DNA from: CAZCYE01 sp964502775
GTDB lineage: Bacteria > Actinomycetota > Acidimicrobiia > IMCC26256 > PALSA-555
Assembly: GCA_964502775.1 (NCBI GenBank)
Contig: CAZCYE010000031.1
Location: 1-17,571 of the forward strand
Direction of reading: 5' to 3'
Length of the DNA stretch: 17,571 nt
Shown here one piece after another: positions 6,341 through 12,838 of the stretch. A program made the position numbers and the translations under genes. The first letter of the stretch is position 1. Each line of letters starts with the position of its first letter. The notes below the pieces were generated by a model. That model was not told the origin of the DNA. It searched no databases and saw nothing but the letters and a program-made list of their open reading frames with translations.

Positions 6341-6889
6341 CTACGCCTGACCCACCTTGTGACGCTCGGCGAGGTCGGCCTCGATCGCATCGATGACCCC
6401 GTGCACCGCGCGGCGGCGCTCCGAGGCCTCGTCCTCGAGGGTCCGTAGGTCGGCGAGCGTGGTCCGTAGCTCGTCGTCGGAGATCGTCGGCAGGTTCACG
6501 AGCGTCGAGTCGGTGATGAGGTGCTCGAGCCCCCGGCGCCACGGGATCTCCATGGAGGGCGCGAGGTGGCGGGGGAGGCGGCTGTGCGCCGGGTCGGGGC
6601 GGGGACCGGAGTCGGCGAGGATCTGGGGCAGGGCGGCGACGAGGTCGCCCACCGAGCCCCCGGCCGAGCGACGGTCGAGCTCGGCGGTGAGGATGTCGAT
6701 GCGGGCTTGGGCCAGGCGCCGCACGTACGACACCTCGGTCTCCACCTGGAGGCACTCCTCGTGCATGACGCGGACGTCGTCGACCGGGCGGGCGCCCATG
6801 CCCTCGAGGTACTCGGGCTCTAGGATCACGTCGACGCGCCGGCGGAATGGCTGGTTCACCACGGCGAGGGTAGCCCGAGCGCGAGGCAT
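6341..6889 (-). CDS. rsiG: RsiG-like c-di-GMP-binding anti-sigma factor
   Basis: A 182-residue soluble, helical protein. RsiG of Streptomyces holds the sporulation sigma factor WhiG inactive when bound to cyclic di-GMP, using two helices that each carry E-x3-S-x2-R-x3-Q-x3-D. Here the first motif is exact in ETEVSYVRRLAQARID (Glu50, Ser54, Arg57, Gln61, Asp65). A second copy, EDEASERRRAVHGVID, has Glu152, Ser156, Arg159 and Asp167, with His163 replacing Gln. A linker with PW and several prolines (about 95-117) separates the helices, and LPTISDDEL starts the second. This fits the two-motif antiparallel coiled-coil architecture. ATG 6889 is used; GTG codons 10 and 11 are alternatives, since VVNQPFRRRVDV begins the conserved part. 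No sigma factor gene is in the window. Stand-alone on the minus strand, divergent from the superoxide dismutase gene. Confidence 0.8.
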   Translation of the reverse strand: MPRARATLAVVNQPFRRRVDVILEPEYLEGMGARPVDDVRVMHEECLQVETEVSYVRRLAQARIDILTAELDRRSAGGSVGDLVAALPQILADSGPRPDPAHSRLPRHLAPSMEIPWRRGLEHLITDSTLVNLPTISDDELRTTLADLRTLEDEASERRRAVHGVIDAIEADLAERHKVGQA

Positions 6890-6959
6890 GTCCCGCCGGT
6901 CGACGGGTACCCTCGAACGGACGGGTCCCCAACCGCGCCTTTGACGTCAGGAGCCGCAC

Positions 6960-7580
6960 ATGTACGTGCTCCCCGAGCTCGACTACGACTACGGCGCCCT
7001 CGAGCCCCACCTCTCGGGGCGGATCCTCGAGCTGCACCACGACCGCCATCACCGGGCCTACGTGGATGGGGCGAACAAGGTGATGGAGCGCCTCGAGGAG
7101 GCGCGCGCCGACGACGACTACACCGCCATCAACCAGCTCGAGAAGAACCTCGCGTTCCACCTCTCGGGCCACGTGCTCCACTCATTGTTCTGGCGGAACC
7201 TGCACCCGGCCGGAGGTGACCGGCCCCACGGCGAGCTCGCCGCCGCGATCGACGAGCACCTCGGCTCGTTCGAGGGGTTCGCGGCCCAGCTCTCGGAGGC
7301 CGCCCTCGGAGTGCAGGGCTCGGGCTGGGGTGCGCTGAGCTGGGAACCCGTGGGGGGCCGGCTCATCGTGGAGCAGGTGTACGACCACCAGGGCAACGTG
7401 GGCCAGGGCGGGCCGCCGCTGCTCGTGCTCGACATGTGGGAGCACGCGTACTACCTCCAGTACGAGAACCGGAAGGCCGAGTGGGTGGACGCCTTCTGGC
7501 GCATCGTCAACTGGGACGACGTCGCGCTGCGCTTCGCCAACACCCGAACGCTCGACCTGGCGTTGGCACCCCGGCCCTAG
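6960..7580 (+). CDS. sodA: Superoxide dismutase, Fe/Mn family
   Basis: The enzyme converts superoxide to oxygen and hydrogen peroxide. The 206-residue protein has all four metal ligands: His26 in ELHHDRHH, His74 in GHVLHSLFW, and Asp158 and His162 in LDMWEHAYYLQY. Family strings GVQGSGWGAL (117-126) and WDDVALRF are also present. No signal peptide is seen, as usual even for exported actinobacterial forms. The residue before the conserved Gln144 is His143 (VYDHQGN), as in the iron enzyme of M. tuberculosis, so iron is a fair guess, but metal choice cannot be settled by sequence. AGGAG (6949-6953) six nt before the ATG fixes the start. The stop TAG overlaps the stop of the opposing small gene in a shared CTAG (7577-7580). 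Confidence 0.95.
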   Translation: MYVLPELDYDYGALEPHLSGRILELHHDRHHRAYVDGANKVMERLEEARADDDYTAINQLEKNLAFHLSGHVLHSLFWRNLHPAGGDRPHGELAAAIDEHLGSFEGFAAQLSEAALGVQGSGWGALSWEPVGGRLIVEQVYDHQGNVGQGGPPLLVLDMWEHAYYLQYENRKAEWVDAFWRIVNWDDVALRFANTRTLDLALAPRP

Positions 7581-7774
7581 GGAGCGGGCGCGCCCGGCTC
7601 GGCGGTGTCGAGCTCGACCCGCTCGAGCTCGCGCTCGATGGCCGCCAGCTCGTGCTCGGCCGCCTCGAGCTCGGCCCGATCCTGATCGCCGTCCTGATCA
7701 CGGTCACGGTCGGGATCGGGGCCCATCGGCGTTGCGTCCATCACGCCCAGCGTAGGTGGCACGCGAGGAGTCAT
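7577..7774 (-). CDS. Small acidic coiled-coil protein, function unknown
   Basis: A 65-residue product I do not recognise. It has an Asp/Arg/Gln-rich low-complexity segment (PDPDRDRDQDGDQD, about 19-32), then a regular heptad-like helix (AELEAAEHELAAIERELERVELD, 34-56) and a short Pro/Ala tail. Its ATG (7774) overlaps the stop of the LON-domain gene in ATGA, suggesting coupling; its own stop shares CTAG with the superoxide dismutase gene. A later ATG at 7741 (54 residues) has TACGCT 7 nt upstream and could be an internal leaderless start. The helix vaguely resembles the coiled coil of small DksA/TraR proteins, but the CxxC zinc finger is absent, so that is speculation. Overlapping junctions on both sides argue for a real gene. 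Confidence 0.5.
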   Translation of the reverse strand: MTPRVPPTLGVMDATPMGPDPDRDRDQDGDQDRAELEAAEHELAAIERELERVELDTAEPGAPAP

Positions 7775-8397
7775 CCCGAGCCGAGCCGGAACTCGAGGAC
7801 GGCCATCTCGTCGGTGAGGAACGCCGTGAGGTGCGCGAGCCGTTCGTCGGCGTCGTCGAGCTCGAGGAGGCGCTGGGCGTCGAGGGGCCCGATCGGCGCC
7901 CACGCCGCGGCCTCGAACGAGGCCCGCACCGGCTCGGCGTGCAGCTCCGGCGGCGCCAGCTGCGGGACAGTCGCCGAGCCGGCGAGCCGGGCGTGCAACC
8001 CGAGCACGCGCTCGAGCAGGTCCCGCACCGCAGGGATGCGCGCCTCGGCACCGGGCGATGCGTGGTCGGGGAGCTCCTCCACCTCGGCGAGGGGGTAGGG
8101 GTCGTCGGGGAGCCAGCGGGTCACGCGCACGCGGTGCTCACCCGCGATCAACAGCACCCACCGACCGCCGGACGCGCGCTCGGCCTGCACGATCCGGGTG
8201 CATGTCCCCACTGGGAACCGAGTGTCGCCACCGCCGACCTCGCTCCCCCGCTCGATGAGGACGATGCCGAACACGCCGTCGCCGTCGAGGCAGTCCGTGG
8301 TGAGCTCGCGGTAACGCGGCTCGAAGACGTGGAGGGGCAGCACGCGGTGGGGGAACACCACGGTGCCGAGCGGGAACATCGGGAGGCGTTGCGCCAC
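7771..8397 (-). CDS. LON substrate-binding-domain protein
   Basis: A 208-residue protein consisting only of the N-terminal (substrate-recognition) domain of Lon-type proteases. It has LPMFPLGTVVFPHRVLPLHVFEPRYRELT (5-33), FGIVLIERGSEVGGGD (43-58) and GTCTRIVQAE, followed by a strand-rich core with EHRVRVTRW. The ATPase and peptidase domains are absent. Stand-alone LON-domain proteins are common in bacteria and have no settled function; substrate or peptide binding is the usual guess. Start is GTG 8397. TACCGT (8409-8404) is 6 nt upstream, so the transcript is probably leaderless and shares a 39-bp divergent promoter region with the Fur-family gene. The next gene downstream overlaps by ATGA. 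Confidence 0.88.
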   Translation of the reverse strand: MAQRLPMFPLGTVVFPHRVLPLHVFEPRYRELTTDCLDGDGVFGIVLIERGSEVGGGDTRFPVGTCTRIVQAERASGGRWVLLIAGEHRVRVTRWLPDDPYPLAEVEELPDHASPGAEARIPAVRDLLERVLGLHARLAGSATVPQLAPPELHAEPVRASFEAAAWAPIGPLDAQRLLELDDADERLAHLTAFLTDEMAVLEFRLGSG

Positions 8398-8399
8398 CG

Positions 8400-8428
8400 G
8401 GTGACGGTACCGGGGCCGGCCCTACACT
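8400..8428 (+). promoter_or_regulatory. Divergent leaderless promoter pair (Fur-family gene / LON gene)
   Basis: Rightward: GGTGAC (8400-8405), 17-nt spacer, TACACT (8423-8428), then GTG start 8 nt later at 8437. Leftward: TACCGT (8409-8404), 6 nt before GTG 8397. The leftward -10 overlaps the rightward -35, so the two promoters may exclude each other. No AGAAT-N3-TCTCA box is present. Confidence 0.5.
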
Positions 8429-8436
8429 GGCGCGCC

Positions 8437-8871
8437 GTGGCCGACGACCTGCACGGTACGGTCGCCGAGCGGTTGCAGCGGGTGCACCAGCGCCTGACCG
8501 CCAACCGCGAGGCGGTCATCGACATCCTGGCGGGATCGTCGGGTCCGCTCACGATCCCCGAGATCCTCTCGGCACGCTCGGGGCTCGCGCAATCCAGCGT
8601 GTACCGCAACCTCGTGGTGCTGGAGCACGCCGGTGTGGTGCACCGCATCGTGACCAACGACGAGTTCGCGCGCTTCGAGCTGGCCGAGGACATCGTCGGC
8701 CATCATCACCACCTGATCTGTTCGTCGTGCGGCCAGGTCGAGGACGTGCCGGCCACGGCCGGGTTGGAGGACTCCCTGCACGACGCCATGGACCAGGTGT
8801 CACGCGCCACGGGGTTCCGCACGCTCACGCACCGCATCGATCTCGTAGGGCTCTGCAAGCGCTGCGCGTGA
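8437..8871 (+). CDS. zur: Fur-family metalloregulator, probable Zur
   Basis: A 144-residue Fur-superfamily repressor. The winged helix spans residues about 10-82, with recognition helix AQSSVYRNLVVLEHAGVV (51-68). The dimerisation and metal domain has GHHHHLICSSCG (88-99). Structural zinc would sit in two CxxC pairs, Cys95/Cys98 and Cys140/Cys143. The protein lacks features that would separate Zur from Fur or PerR with certainty; zinc sensing is inferred from the znu locus 3 kb downstream with Zur-like boxes. GTG 8437 is chosen because the -10 TACACT ends 8 nt upstream and no other start fits. It converges on the thioredoxin-like gene with only 6 nt between stop codons. Confidence 0.85.
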   Translation: MADDLHGTVAERLQRVHQRLTANREAVIDILAGSSGPLTIPEILSARSGLAQSSVYRNLVVLEHAGVVHRIVTNDEFARFELAEDIVGHHHHLICSSCGQVEDVPATAGLEDSLHDAMDQVSRATGFRTLTHRIDLVGLCKRCA

Positions 8872-8877
8872 GGACCT

Positions 8878-9540
8878 TCAGCCCAGGCTGAGACCTTCGA
8901 GTGGCTCGCCGGCCACGAGGTTCGCCGCCGTCGCCCGCAGCGAGGCCTTCGACAGCTCGGCGACGGCGCGGCCCGCGACCAGCCCGTCGGCGTCCACGAA
9001 CACGAAGAACGGGAACGCGTCGCCCCCGAAGGCACCGAACGCGGTCGAGCTCGCGTCGTCGGCGAGCACGGGCTTGAAGGGCCAACCCTCGCGCTTGAGC
9101 CACTTCGACGGGGGGAAGTTGGGGAGCTGCCGGTTCGTATTGGTGGCCACGGCCTGCACCTGCACGCCGTCGAGGCCACCGGCCGCGGCCAGGCTCACGA
9201 TGCGCGGCACCTCGGCCTGACAGTGCGGGCACCAGTGCGCGAGGAACACGAGGATGCGCGGCTGGCCCTCGTCGGTGAGCTCCACGCGACGACTGTTGAA
9301 GTTGCGGCCGATGACCGTGGGGGCGGCCATCCCGATCGCCGGGTCGTTCACCGTCCCGACCTTGTTGGAAGCCGGCAGCGGCTTGCCCTCGACGGTGATC
9401 CGCTTGCTCGTCTCGCGCTTGGCCCCGGCAGCGACAGGGAGGGCGGCACCGACCACCAGGGCCGCGGCCACGAACACGGCGATTCTCCGGTACCGCGGCG
9501 ACCAGCACGCTGCGGGGCGGGGGCGTCTCGGATGCGGCAT
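8878..9540 (-). CDS. Exported thioredoxin-like protein with CPHC active site (TlpA/DsbA-type)
   Basis: A 220-residue thiol-disulfide protein acting outside the membrane. An N-terminal hydrophobic segment (IAVFVAAALVVGAALPVAAGA, 20-40) after an Arg-rich start is a signal peptide or anchor. The thioredoxin fold follows, with active site WCPHC (Cys104, Cys107), and a cis-Pro at Pro177 in DAFPFFVFVD. The CPHC dipeptide is typical of oxidising DsbA-like proteins, while the fold strings look TlpA-like. It is encoded directly after dsbB: its ATG overlaps the dsbB stop by one base in TGATG. It is the natural redox partner of that protein: it would oxidise exported cysteines and be reoxidised by DsbB. 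The frame is open to 9906, but the upstream part lies over dsbB. This is the last gene of the znuA-CDF-dsbB operon. Confidence 0.87.
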   Translation of the reverse strand: MPHPRRPRPAACWSPRYRRIAVFVAAALVVGAALPVAAGAKRETSKRITVEGKPLPASNKVGTVNDPAIGMAAPTVIGRNFNSRRVELTDEGQPRILVFLAHWCPHCQAEVPRIVSLAAAGGLDGVQVQAVATNTNRQLPNFPPSKWLKREGWPFKPVLADDASSTAFGAFGGDAFPFFVFVDADGLVAGRAVAELSKASLRATAANLVAGEPLEGLSLG

Positions 9541-10136
9541 CACGGGGTGGCCTCCATCTTGGTGACATCGGGCGTGGTGGCGTCGGGGCTCCGAAGGATG
9601 GCACGGTCGTGGGCCCGGTCGACGAGCAACAGGGCCCCGATGAGTACGAAGGCGCTCAAGTCCATGAACGCCAGGGTCACGTACCCGAGTTCCTCGAAAT
9701 AGGGCACGGTGCACGGGACGAAGGCCGAGCACGAGGTCGAGTCGGCCAGCGCGGGGACCCGCTCCACGAGCCAGTGGTACAAGGCCAGGGGGGCGCCCAG
9801 CGCGACGAAGGGCGTGGCGTAGCCCCGCACGGCCCGGTCCCCCCGGAGCACGCCCACGCCGAGCACGGCCACGAGCGGGTACATGAGGATGCGCTGGTAC
9901 CAGCACAGCTCGCAGGGGATGAACTCCTCGATCTCGGAGTAGTAGAGGCTCCCCCCGGTCGTGACCACGGCGACCACGAGCGCGAGCTGGCGCGCGTGCG
10001 GACCGAGACGGCGCCGTACCTCGATGCGCGCCCGCGGCACCGCGATGCTCACGAGCAGCAAGGCCACCGCCGCGTTGACGGCGAGCGTGAGAACCGTGAA
10101 CGTCGTATTCGCCGTATTGGCCGTGCCGGCGGTCAT
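9540..10136 (-). CDS. dsbB: Disulfide bond formation protein DsbB family
   Basis: A 198-residue membrane protein with four or five predicted spans (about 13-33, 49-65, 83-97, 106-122, 150-172). It has the two cysteine pairs of DsbB-type quinone reductases: Cys75/Cys78 in IPCELCWYQR, the family hallmark, and Cys136/Cys142 in the second outer loop (CSAFVPC). DsbB passes electrons from the exported thiol oxidase to quinone. Start ATG 10136 overlaps the CDF gene stop in ATGA; the downstream thioredoxin-like gene overlaps by one base. The tight coupling of DsbB with a CPHC protein implies a working oxidative pair. Many actinobacteria use VKOR instead, so a true DsbB is of some note. Confidence 0.9.
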   Translation of the reverse strand: MTAGTANTANTTFTVLTLAVNAAVALLLVSIAVPRARIEVRRRLGPHARQLALVVAVVTTGGSLYYSEIEEFIPCELCWYQRILMYPLVAVLGVGVLRGDRAVRGYATPFVALGAPLALYHWLVERVPALADSTSCSAFVPCTVPYFEELGYVTLAFMDLSAFVLIGALLLVDRAHDRAILRSPDATTPDVTKMEATP

Positions 10137-11074
10137 CGTGTCCTCACGTCTCCGTGCGCGGCGACACCGCAGTCGTGGCACTCCAGCTCGAGCGTCGCGT
10201 GCTCGATGCCGAAGCGGGTCTCGAGCATGGCCTTGAGGCCCTCACCCCTCGCCTGGGCATCGTGCAAGGTGGGCTCACCCTCCAGCACCAGGTGCACCGA
10301 CAACGCCGGCGCGTCCGACGCCAGCTCCCACACGTGGAGATGGTGGACCGCGCGCACGCCCGGCTCGGCCGCCAGCGCAGCCTCGATCGTCTCGGGGTCC
10401 AGGCCCCGGGGCGCGCCCTCGAGGAGCACGTGCGTGGTGTCGGCCAGGAGCCGGGCGCCGGCACCCACCACGAGCACGCCGATCAGGATCGACGCCGCCG
10501 CATCCACGCGATCGGCCCCGAAGGCGAGGACGGCCACCCCCGATGCCACCGCTCCGACCGAGCCCGCCGCGTCGGCGACCATGTGCACGAAGGCGCCGCG
10601 CAGGTTGAGGTTGCGCCCTCGCACCCGAACCAGGAGGACCGCGCAGCCCACGTTCACGGCCAAGGCCACGCTCGCCAGCGCCACCACTCCGGCACCGTCG
10701 ACCGCCTCCGGGGCGTCGAGGCGGTGGGCGGCCTCCACGAAGATCCATGCCGCGGCGCCCAGCAGGAGCAGCGCGTTCAGCTGCGCGCCGAGCGCCTCGG
10801 CCCGCCGGAGCCCGTAGGTGTGGCGCGCCGAGCCCGAGCGGGTACTCAGGCGCTGGGCGACGAGGGCGACGCCGAGCGCGGCGACGTCGGACGCCTGGTG
10901 GGCGGCGTCGGCGAGCAGCGCGAGGGAGCCGAAGGCCAGGCCACCGGCGACCTCGCCCACCAGCAGAGCCGCGTTGAGCGCGAGCGCCAGCCACAGCACC
11001 CGGCCCGCCTCGCCCGGTCGAACGGCTCGATGCACCGCCCGACGGTACCGGCCGCCGGGCCCGGCCCCGCTCAA
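10133..11074 (-). CDS. Cation diffusion facilitator (CDF) transporter, zinc type
   Basis: A 313-residue membrane antiporter of the CzcD/ZitB type. Six spans are expected. The transport site has the His-Asp/His-Asp set typical of zinc-transporting CDFs: His59 and Asp63 in ADAAHQASD (TM2), His164 and Asp168 in HMVAD (TM5). The GSLALLADAAHQASD and HTYGLRRAEALGAQLNALLL stretches are family hallmarks. The cytoplasmic C-terminal ferredoxin-like domain (about 220-300) contains HHLHVWEL and ends with Cys-His-Asp-Cys, a possible metal site. TTG 11074 overlaps the znuA stop in TTGA; GTG 11035 is an alternative. CDFs normally export Zn(II), yet this gene is in one operon with the zinc-importer binding protein. 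Confident family call; direction of transport inferred. Confidence 0.9.
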   Translation of the reverse strand: MSGAGPGGRYRRAVHRAVRPGEAGRVLWLALALNAALLVGEVAGGLAFGSLALLADAAHQASDVAALGVALVAQRLSTRSGSARHTYGLRRAEALGAQLNALLLLGAAAWIFVEAAHRLDAPEAVDGAGVVALASVALAVNVGCAVLLVRVRGRNLNLRGAFVHMVADAAGSVGAVASGVAVLAFGADRVDAAASILIGVLVVGAGARLLADTTHVLLEGAPRGLDPETIEAALAAEPGVRAVHHLHVWELASDAPALSVHLVLEGEPTLHDAQARGEGLKAMLETRFGIEHATLELECHDCGVAAHGDVRTR

Positions 11075-12006
11075 CGACAGCCGAGCGCGCGCCGCAACTT
11101 GACGAGGTTGCGTCCCATGACCGAGAGGTAGTCGTCGCCTCGGGCGCGCATCGAGGCGGTGATCCCCTCGAGCGGGTTCAGGACGTCGGTGCGGAGCCCA
11201 CCGGCCTCCCGGGCGAGGGTCTCGGCGACGTCGGGCGAGACCAGCTCCTCGGTGAAGATCGTGGTGACGCCCGCCCGTCGGGCAAGGTCGGCCAGCTCAC
11301 CGAGGCGCCGGGGGTCGGGCTCGATCTCGGGGTCGATGCCCGCCGCTCCCTGCTGTTCGAGGTCGTAGCGAGCAGCCAGCCATCCGAACGCCTCGTGCGC
11401 CGTGACGAGGAGGTCGCGATCGCACTCGGCGAGCCCGGCGCGGTACTCCGCATCGAGGACGTCGAGGGCGTCGCGCACACGCTCGGCCCGGCGGGCGAAG
11501 GCCCGGCTGCGCTCGGGCGTCGCCTCGGCGAGCGCCGACTCCACCGCGTCGACGACCCGGCTCATGAGCACAGGGTCGAGCCACACGTGGGGGTCACGCG
11601 CGCCGGCGCGGCGGCGGATGCCGACCTCGGCGAGCACCACCACCGTGGCGCGGTCGCGGTCGCGTGCCGCCTCCTCGATCGCGGGCTGGAAGTGGCGGCC
11701 CATGACCACCACCACATCGGCATCCTCGATCGCGTCGCGTTCGTCGGTGGTGAGCTCGAGGTCGTGGGGCTCGGCTCCCGGCGGCGTGAGGTTCGTCACC
11801 GTCACGTCGGCGCCGCCCACGGCCCTGGCCGCCCACGACAGCGGGTAGAAGGACGCGACCACTTCGACGCGGGCGCCCCGGTCGCCCCGGTCGCCGTCTC
11901 CCGTCTGGAGACCGGCCGCGGCGTGGCCCCCGCTCCCGACCGCGACGACCACGACCACCGCCACGACCAACGGGACCCATCCTGATGCTCTGAGAATGAG
12001 TCTCAC
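11071..12006 (-). CDS. znuA: Zinc ABC transporter substrate-binding protein (ZnuA type)
   Basis: A 311-residue exported metal-binding protein of the cluster A-I family that delivers zinc to ZnuBC. Residues 10-30 form a strongly hydrophobic signal segment. The His ligands are visible: His81 in GAEPHDLEL, His140 in RDPHVWLDP and His204 in VTAHEAFGWLAARY. His at the third site (Mn-type proteins have Glu) supports zinc. IFTEELVSPDVAETLAREAG and LNPLEG are family strings. The His-rich loop of some ZnuA proteins is absent. There is no lipobox Cys after the signal, unusual for a Gram-positive binding protein. Cys195 and Cys310 are the only cysteines. Start GTG 12006 is preferred over ATG 12033; GACAAT (12018-12013) lies 6 nt upstream, so it is likely leaderless and covered by the operator. 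Confidence 0.9.
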   Translation of the reverse strand: MRLILRASGWVPLVVAVVVVVAVGSGGHAAAGLQTGDGDRGDRGARVEVVASFYPLSWAARAVGGADVTVTNLTPPGAEPHDLELTTDERDAIEDADVVVVMGRHFQPAIEEAARDRDRATVVVLAEVGIRRRAGARDPHVWLDPVLMSRVVDAVESALAEATPERSRAFARRAERVRDALDVLDAEYRAGLAECDRDLLVTAHEAFGWLAARYDLEQQGAAGIDPEIEPDPRRLGELADLARRAGVTTIFTEELVSPDVAETLAREAGGLRTDVLNPLEGITASMRARGDDYLSVMGRNLVKLRRALGCR

Positions 12007-12034
12007 CCTAACATTGTCTAGAATCGTTCTCATG
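11991..12034. promoter_or_regulatory. Bidirectional znuA/znuC leaderless promoter with two Zur-box-like operators
   Basis: Box 1 is TGAGAATGAGTCTCA (11991-12005), a palindrome with arms TGAGA/TCTCA; it agrees at 12 of 15 positions with the actinobacterial Zur box TGAAAATGATTTTCA as I remember it. Box 2 is CTAGAATCGTTCTCA (12018-12032). Both contain AGAAT-N3-TCTCA, exactly 27 bp apart. Rightward -10 TAGAAT (12019-12024) is 7 nt before znuC ATG 12032; leftward -10 GACAAT (12018-12013) is 6 nt before znuA GTG 12006. Box 1 covers the znuA start codon, and box 2 covers the znuC -10 and overlaps the A of its ATG, so one repressor could shut both operons. Confidence 0.65.
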
Positions 12035-12838
12035 TCGGAGCCGCTCCCCGTCGCGCTCGGGCCCGCCCCGGCCGGGACCCATCCGGAGGCGCCCCCTCCC
12101 GCGCTCGAGGCCCGCGGCGTCTCCTTCGGCTACGGGCGGGAGCGCGCCGTGGACGGCGTGAACCTCGTGATCGGCCGCGGCGAGTTCGTCGCCCTCGCCG
12201 GTCCCAACGGGTCGGGGAAGTCCACGCTCCTGCGGCTCCTGCTCGGGCTGCTGCGGCCCGACGCCGGGACAGTGCGCTGCCTGGGGGTCGATCCCCGCGC
12301 CGTCCCCGATCGGGCCCGCATCGGGTACGTGACGCAACGTCACGTGCTCGCGCCCGACCTGCCCGCCACCGTGGCCGAGGTGGTGGGATCGGGCCGCCTC
12401 GCCCGCCACGGCTGGTGGCGACACCCGCGGGCTGTGGATCGCCGAGCGGTCGCCCACGCGCTCGAGGAGGCGGCGCTGACCCCTATGGCGCGCCGCTCGG
12501 TGGGCTCGCTCTCGGGGGGCGAGCAGCAGCGCGTCCTGATCGCCAAGGCGCTCGCCAGCGAGCCCGAGCTGCTCGTGCTCGACGAGCCCATCGCGGGGAT
12601 CGACGTGGAGTCCCAGCGACTCTTCCGCAACTCGCTCGTGCACCTCCAGCACGAGCACGGAGCCGCGGTGCTGCTCGTGTCGCACGAGCTGGGGGCGGTG
12701 GCCGACGACCTCGACCGTGTCGTGGTGATGAAGAAGCGGATCCTGTTCGACGGCGCGCCCGCCGACCTCGCGGCGCGCGGCGTGAGCCTCGGCGTGCACC
12801 GCGACGATCTCCCACTGTGGCTCGAGGAGCTCACATGA
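12032..12838 (+). CDS. znuC: Zinc ABC transporter ATPase (ZnuC type)
   Basis: The 268-residue ATPase energises zinc import through ZnuB. All nucleotide-binding motifs are intact: Walker A GPNGSGKST (57-65), Q-loop Gln102 in YVTQRH, signature LSGGEQQR (160-167), Walker B LLVLDEP (180-186) and the H-loop His218. An extra Pro/Ala-rich stretch of about 25 residues precedes the core; starting at ATG 12032 rather than 11996 fits the -10 at 12019-12024. The stop overlaps the ATG of a 12-codon mini-ORF that leads into znuB. Manganese transport is the alternative, but the paired binding protein points to zinc. Confidence 0.92.
   Translation: MSEPLPVALGPAPAGTHPEAPPPALEARGVSFGYGRERAVDGVNLVIGRGEFVALAGPNGSGKSTLLRLLLGLLRPDAGTVRCLGVDPRAVPDRARIGYVTQRHVLAPDLPATVAEVVGSGRLARHGWWRHPRAVDRRAVAHALEEAALTPMARRSVGSLSGGEQQRVLIAKALASEPELLVLDEPIAGIDVESQRLFRNSLVHLQHEHGAAVLLVSHELGAVADDLDRVVVMKKRILFDGAPADLAARGVSLGVHRDDLPLWLEELT

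Noticed and set aside
6941..6946. TTGACG as a -35 for the superoxide dismutase gene
   Set aside because: A matching -10 would fall inside the coding sequence, past the ribosome binding site.
8878..8891. Hairpin TCAGCC-CA-GGCTGA as a bidirectional terminator between the Fur-family and thioredoxin-like genes
   Set aside because: The two-nt loop is too small, it lies inside the coding end of the minus-strand gene, and there is no T-run.
8878..9906. 342-residue version of the thioredoxin-like protein
   Set aside because: The extra N-terminal 122 residues are a shadow of dsbB. The signal peptide and TGATG junction place the start at 9540.
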